Positions 57,945-64,000 of a stretch of DNA of 64,000 bases are shown here, piece after piece. Under the pieces are notes generated by a model. It was not told where the DNA came from and did not search any database. It was given only the letters and a program-made list of their open reading frames with translations. Made by a program: the position numbers and the translations under genes. Position 1 is the stretch's first letter. Each line of letters begins with the position of its first letter. The DNA is from Psychrobacter sp. APC 3426 (GTDB lineage Bacteria > Pseudomonadota > Gammaproteobacteria > Pseudomonadales > Moraxellaceae), in contig NZ_JASDCF010000007.1 of assembly GCF_030408035.1 (NCBI RefSeq), positions 1 to 64,000 on the forward strand, given 5' to 3'.

Positions 57945-58676
57945 ATGCCTGAATCATTAAATATCATCGACCTTATCACCCAAGCCAGTCTGTTGGTACA
58001 GATTGTGATGGCGCTCTTGTTATTAGCGTCTTTGCTCAGTTGGGTGATTATCTTTCGTATGAGTGCACGGCTTGGTACTGCCAAAAACTTCGACCAACAG
58101 TTTGAGACATGGTTTTGGTCAGGTGAAGACTTAGCCAAACTCTATCAGGGTGTACAGGGCTCACCGGAACGCCAAGGGCTTGAACAGATTTTTTATGTTG
58201 GCTTTTCTGAATACCTGAGAATGCATAAAAAGCGCCAACCCAAAGATGACATCATCGATGGGGTTGAACGTAAGCTAAGAGTCGGTCTAGGACGTCAGCA
58301 GCAATTACTGGAGTCAGGACTGACCACACTAGCAAGTATTGGTTCGGTTGCCCCTTATATTGGTCTGTTCGGTACCGTTTGGGGCATCATGAACGCCTTT
58401 TTGGGTCTGTCGCAAACTGAGCAGGCTACCTTAGCCTCAGTGGCCCCTGGTATTGCAGAAGCGCTTATCGCAACTGCTATGGGTTTATTTGCAGCAATTC
58501 CTGCTGTACTGGCGTATAACCACTTTACCGCCAAGTCTAGCCGTCTGTATGATTCAAGGGCGCTATTTTGTGATGAGATGACAGGCATGCTGCAACGCGA
58601 GACCAGTGCAGAAAGCAATGCCAATAGAGACAGTAACGTTAATAGAGAAACGCCATCTACTGCCAGTCAGATATAA
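57945..58676 (+). CDS. tolQ: Tol-Pal system protein TolQ
   Basis: TolQ forms the proton-driven motor core of the Tol system with TolR in the inner membrane. The 243-residue protein has an N-terminal membrane segment (LVQIVMALLLLASLLSWVII) and two C-terminal ones (SIGSVAPYIGLFGTVWGIM and VAPGIAEALIATAMGLFAAI). They carry the conserved Thr and Pro/Gly residues of the ExbB/TolQ family. A Ser/Asn/Arg-rich tail of about 25 residues extends past the usual end. It heads the operon tolQRAB. ybgC, which often precedes tolQ, is absent. Confidence 0.95.
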   Translation: MPESLNIIDLITQASLLVQIVMALLLLASLLSWVIIFRMSARLGTAKNFDQQFETWFWSGEDLAKLYQGVQGSPERQGLEQIFYVGFSEYLRMHKKRQPKDDIIDGVERKLRVGLGRQQQLLESGLTTLASIGSVAPYIGLFGTVWGIMNAFLGLSQTEQATLASVAPGIAEALIATAMGLFAAIPAVLAYNHFTAKSSRLYDSRALFCDEMTGMLQRETSAESNANRDSNVNRETPSTASQI

Positions 58677-58689
58677 GGACGACGGAACC

Positions 58690-59148
58690 ATGAAACAAAG
58701 TCCCTATCACCGTGAAAAAAAAGCACTGAATGCAGAGATGAATGTCGTTCCTTATATCGATGTGATGCTGGTGCTATTGGTGATATTTATGGTGACAGCG
58801 CCGATGCTCATCACTGGTGTCGATGTTGACTTACCAAAAGAGCAAACCAATACCATGAGCCAAAGCCAACTACCTGTCATCGTATCGTTGACCGATAGCG
58901 GCGAGATTTTCATCAGTTATGAGAATAATATTGACTTACCGATTAGTGAGCCTGAGCTGATCAACACTTTATCCAATCTACAATCGCAAAGTAGCAATGC
59001 AGGTGAGCCACCATTACAAGTCATGATTAATGCCGATCAAAACAATCAATATGGCTCTATCATGACGTTGATGGCAACTTTGCAACAAGCAGGTGTCGAA
59101 AAAGTTGGACTGCTCACTGGCGCTCCCTTACCAACGCCCGGACTGTAA
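58690..59148 (+). CDS. tolR: Tol-Pal system protein TolR
   Basis: TolR is the single-pass partner of TolQ that transmits proton-driven motion. The 152-residue protein starts MKQSPYHREKKALNAEMNVV and its membrane helix YIDVMLVLLVIFMVTAPMLI contains the essential proton-carrying Asp. The periplasmic domain has PVIVSLTDSGEIFIS and LQVMINADQNNQYGSIM, typical of ExbD/TolR. The start at 58690 follows GGACGACGGAACC; longer in-frame starts run into tolQ. It begins 13 bases after the tolQ stop. Confidence 0.95.
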   Translation: MKQSPYHREKKALNAEMNVVPYIDVMLVLLVIFMVTAPMLITGVDVDLPKEQTNTMSQSQLPVIVSLTDSGEIFISYENNIDLPISEPELINTLSNLQSQSSNAGEPPLQVMINADQNNQYGSIMTLMATLQQAGVEKVGLLTGAPLPTPGL

Positions 59149-59208
59149 TCAACATTATTCTCCACTAAGCCTATACTAAAATAGTAGATAAACCGATGCA
59201 CCACGTTC

Positions 59209-60225
59209 ATGAGTATAAAAACCATGCATAATACTCCTGCCGTCTATGTCCCCACTCAACCTGAAGGTAACGGGCTAACCATGCCGACGCTACTCAGCTT
59301 GTTGGCGCATGGTCTTGTGCTTGGTATATTGGTTTATACCTATCAGCATACCGAAGTAGAAACTGCAGGCAGTATTGAGACCGTCATGGTATCCCCTGAG
59401 CAACTCGCTGAGATGCAAGGACAAATATTGGCCAATCGCGCCGCCGCCTCTGCGGCAATGCAAGACAATAGTAGCGCATCGAGCGCCATGCCTTCACAAA
59501 CGTCTGATAGTCGTGCTAGTAGCCAAAGCACCAATCAGCCCAACTCGCAGCGCGTACCAGTATTTACTCGCTCTGACGATCCTGCTAGCCAACCTATGTT
59601 AATGAGCGAAGAGCAGCATCAGCGCTTACTTGAACAAAACCAAGAATACGAACGTCGAATGGCAGAGTGGGCAGCGCAGCTAGACGAGTCTGTTACAGAA
59701 GAGCATGACCACGTTGAACGAGAAAAAAGAGAGCAACTGATAGAAGAGCAAAAAAGGCTCGGAGAGTTCCGTCATAAACAGAACAATCCACCGAAGATTA
59801 AACGCCCGACTGCCAACGACCGTAATATAGAAATAGATACTGACAGCACAGGCAGTGCAGGCAAGACGTTTAGCCTGTCAGAAGGTCAGTCTACCCTATC
59901 TGGTGACACAGCAACCTCGAGTCCCTCCAAGGGTAACAGCCGTTCTGCGGCAGGTGGCAGCCGCGGTGCCAGTAACAGTGAAATCATCAACCTTATCAGA
60001 CGTAACTATAGTCCGCCTACCGCTGCAAAAGGCTCAACTCAGCGTGCAACTTTAACCATTACAGTCAATACCAGTGGCAATATCGTTAATGTCTCTGCAT
60101 CAGGGCCTGATAGTGCAGTTAATGAGGCGGCAAGACAAGCAGTATTAAACACTGGTAGTCTACCAATCGATGCTGACGACCCTAAATATCCAACCTTTAC
60201 CATACAATTTAAAGGCAGTAATTAA
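59209..60225 (+). CDS. tolA: Tol-Pal system protein TolA
   Basis: TolA spans the periplasm from the TolQR motor to TolB and Pal. The 338-residue protein has one N-terminal membrane helix (LLSLLAHGLVLGILVYTY, about 28-45). A polar middle domain (about 60-245) is Gln/Ser/Asn-rich, with one charged helical part (EERR/EKREQLIEEQKRLGEF). The C-terminal globular domain has SEIINLIRRNYSPP and ATLTITVNTSGNIVNVSASG. The middle lacks the long regular Ala/Lys-rich helix of E. coli TolA (421 residues in total), so its reach is shorter. The call is supported by position between tolR and tolB. Confidence 0.9.
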   Translation: MSIKTMHNTPAVYVPTQPEGNGLTMPTLLSLLAHGLVLGILVYTYQHTEVETAGSIETVMVSPEQLAEMQGQILANRAAASAAMQDNSSASSAMPSQTSDSRASSQSTNQPNSQRVPVFTRSDDPASQPMLMSEEQHQRLLEQNQEYERRMAEWAAQLDESVTEEHDHVEREKREQLIEEQKRLGEFRHKQNNPPKIKRPTANDRNIEIDTDSTGSAGKTFSLSEGQSTLSGDTATSSPSKGNSRSAAGGSRGASNSEIINLIRRNYSPPTAAKGSTQRATLTITVNTSGNIVNVSASGPDSAVNEAARQAVLNTGSLPIDADDPKYPTFTIQFKGSN

Positions 60226-60360
60226 TCAGTTGCTCAGCGCCTAGAATGTTGATAACGTTACTTTAATCGGCTTGTGCGACACAAGAGATTGCCTTATTCT
60301 AATAGTCACACTACCCCTATAAAAATGATAATGATACTATTTCAGGAGCTCACCTCACTC

Positions 60361-61653
60361 ATGCATATCCATAAAAAACTATTGGTCTCTTTACTTGCCA
60401 GCGCATCTACGTTGCTAGTTGCTCCTAGCGTGCTCGCCGCTCCTGTCGTGTTAGAACTGGATTATGAGATTCCAGTCCAGCAAAACCAAGTGGCATTTGT
60501 GCCTTTTGCAGGCGACTCTGTATTATCACCTATTATCCTAAATGATTTGAGCAAAACAGAGCTAAAAGTGACCAGTCAAAACTTACCGCAGCAGCCGCGC
60601 AGCAGTAGTGAGCTAGCAGGCACACTGCCTGTCTGGCAAAGCATGGGGATTCCTTACTTGGTAGTCGGTAGCACTCGTAGCAACCGCGGCAAAATCGTCA
60701 CGGATTATGAGGTGATTGATATAAAATCTGGTCGGGTGCTTCAAGGTAAGCAAAGCTTAACGGCTGATAATAATAAAGAGAGCATGCGTTACGCCGCTCA
60801 CGTCATAGCGGATAAAGTTTATGAGCTGATTACTGGTATTCCCGGTGACTTTTCAGGACGTATTGCCTATATCGAAGAAGTTGGCACAGGTAAACAAAAA
60901 GTCTCTCGTCTAAAAGTAATGGATGCTGATGGCGAAAATGCCAAGACCATTACTGAAGTGGCAGGATCTATCTTTTCACCAGCTTGGTCACCAGACGGCA
61001 ATCGCATCGCTTATGCGGTACAACGTGATAAGTCTTATCCTGTTATTTATGTGCAAAATGTCAGTGGTGGTGGCGCCACTGCCTTGACACCATTTACGGG
61101 CAGCAACCTCAGTCCATCGTTCTCACCCGATGGTAGCAAGATACTTTTTTCTAGCAGTTTTGAAGGCAGTGCCCATATTTATGAGATAAGTGCTAGTGGC
61201 GGTCAACCTAAAAGATTGACCAATTGGCCAAGCAGTGAAGTCCAACCAAGCTATGCGCCTGATGGCAAATCTTTTGTTTTTGTTAGCGACCGTGCTGGGT
61301 TTAACAAACCTCAGATATACCGTTATGTGTTTGGTTCAGGAAGCACAACCAAAGTATCCAATAGCGGTTATGCAACCAGTCCGCAGTTCAGTAGCGATGG
61401 CTCACAAATTGCTTTTTTAAGTGGTCGCTCAGCAGCAATCATGAATAGCAATGGTGCAGTAACGGCTAACCTTGGCAATACAGGTATCGATGAGGCACCA
61501 AGCTTCTCTCCTAATGGTAAGCGTGTGGTGTACGCCTCTACGCAAGGCGGCAAAGGTGTCCTAACCATTAAATCGCTCAATGGTGGCGAATCCTTTGGTA
61601 AATCAGGACAAGGGATAATTCGCTCACCGGTTTGGTCAGCCAGTCCTAAATAA
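60361..61653 (+). CDS. tolB: Tol-Pal system protein TolB
   Basis: TolB is a periplasmic beta-propeller that shuttles between TolA and Pal. The 430-residue protein has a signal peptide (KKLLVSLLASASTLLVAPSV, cut near VLA-AP). An N-terminal domain has QVAFVPFAGDSVLSPIILND. Propeller blades show the repeating FSPDGSKILFSS, YAPDGKSFVFVSDRAG and FSPNGKRVVYAS. AGGAG 12 bases upstream supports ATG 60361. The stop codon TAA is the first base triplet of a dispersed repeat. pal and cpoB (ybgF), which normally follow, are absent. Confidence 0.95.
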   Translation: MHIHKKLLVSLLASASTLLVAPSVLAAPVVLELDYEIPVQQNQVAFVPFAGDSVLSPIILNDLSKTELKVTSQNLPQQPRSSSELAGTLPVWQSMGIPYLVVGSTRSNRGKIVTDYEVIDIKSGRVLQGKQSLTADNNKESMRYAAHVIADKVYELITGIPGDFSGRIAYIEEVGTGKQKVSRLKVMDADGENAKTITEVAGSIFSPAWSPDGNRIAYAVQRDKSYPVIYVQNVSGGGATALTPFTGSNLSPSFSPDGSKILFSSSFEGSAHIYEISASGGQPKRLTNWPSSEVQPSYAPDGKSFVFVSDRAGFNKPQIYRYVFGSGSTTKVSNSGYATSPQFSSDGSQIAFLSGRSAAIMNSNGAVTANLGNTGIDEAPSFSPNGKRVVYASTQGGKGVLTIKSLNGGESFGKSGQGIIRSPVWSASPK

Positions 61654-61760
61654 TACCATTTCCAAAAATTAGAGTAACGCGGAAAACTTGCGCAAGTACT
61701 ACACCTCGTAGGCTTAGCAAGTTTGACAAAGTTAATCGGACTTTTTGGGTTGGTATAACC
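61651..61760 (-). repeat. MITE-like dispersed repeat, copy 2
   Basis: A 110-bp segment begins with TAATACCATTTCCAAAAATT and ends TTTTTGGGTTGGTATAACC, giving imperfect terminal inverted repeats. In reverse complement it aligns with the segment at 11069-11171, sharing both ends and the central ACTTGCTnnGCCTAC. Its first three bases are the tolB stop codon. It has no coding capacity. Confidence 0.65.
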
Positions 61761-61813
61761 TTTTAATCCTTCATCATTAAGAGTTAATCTTTCCTTATAT
61801 TTATGACTCTTCT

Positions 61814-61862
61814 AAAAAAAAGAAAGTGCCTAATAGTTATTTATTAGGCACTTTCTTTTTTT
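61814..61862. terminator. Bidirectional terminator between tolB and cytochrome c gene
   Basis: A 21-base perfect stem (arms 61814-61834 and 61842-61862, core AAAGTGCCTAATA / TATTAGGCACTTT) is flanked by A-run and T-run. It can end tolB rightward and the convergent cytochrome c gene leftward. Confidence 0.95.
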
Positions 61863-61954
61863 GCTTAGAGATTCAGTGATGTTTGTCACAGTTATCCCTA
61901 TTTTTAAGAATATGTGTTTAAGAGAAGGTGTTTAGTTAAACACATACCACGACT

Positions 61955-62617
61955 TTACTCGTCACTCGGATCACTAGCAGGTGGATTAGCATGTCTTAGT
62001 TGTGCGACATCCTGAGCCGTAACGGTATCGGTAAAACCGTTTAAGTCACTGACGACATATTGAGTCACTGCTGCCATCTGCTCATCGTTCATCATCCCAT
62101 GAAATGATGGCATGCCTCTAAAGCCGTTAATCAAAATATCAATAATATAATACTTTGATTGCATCTTACTGTTATCGGCAAGCGGTGGATAGTACCCTGC
62201 GCCATAAGCACCCTCACCTTTGTGCATATGACAGGCTGCACAAGAGTCGTGATACAGCTTTTTACCATCCGTGGTCACAAACGCATTGCCTCCTTCAAAC
62301 TTTGCATCCCATTCAGTGATACTTGGATCATTCTCCATACGAGGGAGTGAGCTGTCGTCAACGATGTTAATAGGTGGTGCTGCGAGCTCCTCTCGGCTCA
62401 TATAGACGCCACCCCAAGCACCTGTATTGCGGCTGGCCTGATAATCATTGGTTGTCAGGGGGTCTTGCTCGTGCACGCTCGCCACCGTTTCTACATCATC
62501 CGACTGTTGACTACAGCCTAATAAAGCTGCACTGCTCATCACACTCAGCAACATCACCGTGAGCAGTTTGGGTGTCCTGTTTTTCATGGTTAGTTCTTTC
62601 ATGATTGCATTGTCCAT
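61955..62617 (-). CDS. Class I cytochrome c lipoprotein
   Basis: This 220-residue protein has a lipoprotein signal (VMLLSVMSSAALLGC, lipid Cys35) and one covalent heme site, CAACH (residues 126-130). A Met-containing FRGMPSFHGMM follows, likely giving the sixth ligand. It should be anchored in the periplasm as an electron carrier. GAGG five bases before ATG 62617 sets the start; longer in-frame starts overlap the upstream gene. It begins 43 bases after the flavin amine oxidase stop and is very probably cotranscribed. The natural reading is that it accepts electrons from that enzyme; this is inference. Confidence 0.88.
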   Translation of the reverse strand: MDNAIMKELTMKNRTPKLLTVMLLSVMSSAALLGCSQQSDDVETVASVHEQDPLTTNDYQASRNTGAWGGVYMSREELAAPPINIVDDSSLPRMENDPSITEWDAKFEGGNAFVTTDGKKLYHDSCAACHMHKGEGAYGAGYYPPLADNSKMQSKYYIIDILINGFRGMPSFHGMMNDEQMAAVTQYVVSDLNGFTDTVTAQDVAQLRHANPPASDPSDE

Positions 62618-62660
62618 GATAGCCTCTGAATTTTTATATTTATCTATAGTAGCCACGTAT

Positions 62661-64000
62661 TTAACCCAACATTTTTGCTTTTTGATGTAGGCGCTTTGCA
62701 GCATCCATACCAGATAAAATAGCACCTTCTTGCCATGCTGGAATGTGTGAGCAGTGCTCGCCCGTTAAGACGATACGGTTATCAATACTACACAAAGTAT
62801 CGTAATGTTGGCGACGAGTCGATTCATTCCAAATGCCGTAACAGCCTAATGTCCAAGGAATGCGGTGCCAGACGACCGACGTACCCGCACGAAACTCCTT
62901 TGGATACTGTGGATGGACATACTTACCATAGGCTAGCGCGACATTGATACGCTCTTGCGGGGTCAAAGTATTAAATTTATAAGAAGTCGGCCCGTAGCCA
63001 TAAGCGCCTAGTAATACGCCACTACCATCTTTGAACATATCTTCTGAAGGATAGGCAATCTGAGCAATGGGCATGTCGGTATAAGTCAGACCACCATAAA
63101 TCCACTCATCTTCTTCCCAAAAGCGACGGTTAAACTCTAGACCAACTTTATAAGAGGTTTCATAAGGTATAGCAGCCATCGCTTCTTTCATTGGTTTTGA
63201 GACGTTAATGTCGATTTGAGTCAACACTGTCAGCGGAATATTACAGACACACCAATCAGCGCGAACCGTCTTGGTCGCACCATCAGGGCTATTGCTATCG
63301 ACATAATCTACTGTCACGCCAGTCTCATCTTGGTGAATCTTTGTGACTTTGGCATTAAACTCAATCATGTCACGGCATTCACGGGTGAAAGCATCACCGA
63401 TTTTGCCCATGCCGCCCACTGGCTGGAACATCGTTGGCTGATGGCCATAAGTCATATGATTGCCATAAATATCCGCCCACATGCCTGAGTCTAATATCTC
63501 ACTGATAGGCAAAGGCTTCGATGGCTTCTCATCAGGCATTAAACCACCACCTGGGAAAACGCTATAGCCGCGATGCTTACTTGTCGCATTACTGGCACGG
63601 TAGCGATAGTCTTTATCGAGTACGCCCCAGCCTTTTAAACCTTCTAGTAGTTTCTCTTTATCCTCAGTATTAACTGAGCGGTCTAGACCACCGACGTTCA
63701 CTGACTTTGACAGCAGTTCAGCCACATGACCTTGGATATCATTTTTTACATCACCTAAGCGCTGCGGCACTCCGTTGAAATGGGTAGTGCGATGCAGATA
63801 AGCGCGATCATTGGTTTGCACAAATGGTTGCATCTCAACACCAAACTGTTTGCAATAATGGAATACAGCATAGTGATGGCTTGGCAGACGCCATGGCCCA
63901 CCATTAAAATAATTGCCTTCTTCAAAATCACAAGTGACCTCTTCGCCACCAAGCTCAGTGTATTTATCACCACTGTGTAGTGTCCAGCTACGACCACCAC
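62661..64000 (-). CDS. Flavin monoamine oxidase family protein (5' end outside window)
   Basis: About 446 residues of an FAD-dependent amine oxidase are present; the N terminus with the FAD dinucleotide fold lies beyond position 64000. The visible part begins GGRSWTLHSGDKYTELGG, the conserved R-GGR/substrate-loop region. It then has FPGGGLMPDEK, PVGGMGKIGDAFTRECRDMI and ADWCVCNIPLTVL, and ends LTGEHCSHIPAWQEGAILSG with the family's C-terminal FAD-binding block. The substrate is unknown. A cytochrome c gene directly downstream suggests electrons go to the respiratory chain rather than to oxygen. The N terminus would show whether it is exported by the Tat path. Confidence 0.87.
   Translation of the reverse strand, partial: GGRSWTLHSGDKYTELGGEEVTCDFEEGNYFNGGPWRLPSHHYAVFHYCKQFGVEMQPFVQTNDRAYLHRTTHFNGVPQRLGDVKNDIQGHVAELLSKSVNVGGLDRSVNTEDKEKLLEGLKGWGVLDKDYRYRASNATSKHRGYSVFPGGGLMPDEKPSKPLPISEILDSGMWADIYGNHMTYGHQPTMFQPVGGMGKIGDAFTRECRDMIEFNAKVTKIHQDETGVTVDYVDSNSPDGATKTVRADWCVCNIPLTVLTQIDINVSKPMKEAMAAIPYETSYKVGLEFNRRFWEEDEWIYGGLTYTDMPIAQIAYPSEDMFKDGSGVLLGAYGYGPTSYKFNTLTPQERINVALAYGKYVHPQYPKEFRAGTSVVWHRIPWTLGCYGIWNESTRRQHYDTLCSIDNRIVLTGEHCSHIPAWQEGAILSGMDAAKRLHQKAKMLG

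Overview
The window looks like the chromosome of a Psychrobacter-type member of the Moraxellaceae (Gammaproteobacteria). This is judged from overall protein character, moderately AT-rich DNA, single-ORF IS1 elements, Asn/Asp/Ser-rich inserts in housekeeping enzymes, and the gene neighbourhoods; no database search was possible. Nearly everything is core metabolism. The accessory material is two IS1 copies (one cut by the window start), one decayed IS256-like element, a frameshifted secreted protein, and short dispersed repeats. I saw no rRNA, tRNA, CRISPR array, prophage or plasmid functions.

Layout. 1-5.7 kb: truncated IS1, glnE, the sulfur-relay cluster tusDCBE, and trmL. 5.9-12.6 kb: a tiny entericidin-like lipoprotein, a decayed IS256-type element, hemW, an EVE-domain protein, a repeat-containing lipoprotein and a MATE exporter. 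12.9-18.3 kb: accBC (fatty-acid synthesis), an exported unknown protein, leuA, and a divergent Lrp-type regulator. 18.3-26.3 kb: leftward MFS / AarF kinase / moeB / prmC / ampG, then divergent cysB. 26.6-34.2 kb: an LLM flavin oxidoreductase, a small membrane protein, an ornithine-cyclodeaminase family enzyme, an AEC permease, mnmG, an unknown protein, grxD and ispF. 34.4-41.6 kb: mnmA, a frameshifted secreted protein, purB, a DUF2238 membrane protein, a small lipoprotein and roxA. 41.6-50.2 kb: a leftward purine-catabolism operon in the order permease-xdhA-xdhB-xdhC-guaD. 50.5-57.4 kb: a complete IS1, a PutA split into two cistrons, and an AzgA-type purine permease. 57.9-61.7 kb: tolQRAB without pal. 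61.9-64 kb: a cytochrome c lipoprotein downstream of a flavin amine oxidase that runs off the window.

How genes work together. tusDCBE, mnmA, mnmG and trmL all act on the wobble uridine/cytidine of tRNA, so most of that pathway is scattered through this one window. The xdh/guaD operon and two NCS2-type permeases form a purine uptake and oxidation module. PutA oxidises proline to glutamate. glnE controls glutamine synthetase.

Most notable observations: PutA encoded as two adjacent cistrons; a monoamine-oxidase-family enzyme paired with a cytochrome c, suggesting a dehydrogenase rather than an oxidase; a one-base frameshift in a G-run of a secreted SdrD-B/DUF11-like protein between mnmA and purB; two diverged copies of a ~105-bp terminal-inverted-repeat element 50 kb apart; a 10-bp duplication that breaks an IS transposase; a duplicated translation start at hemW; and three imperfect 25-bp direct repeats upstream of a purine permease.
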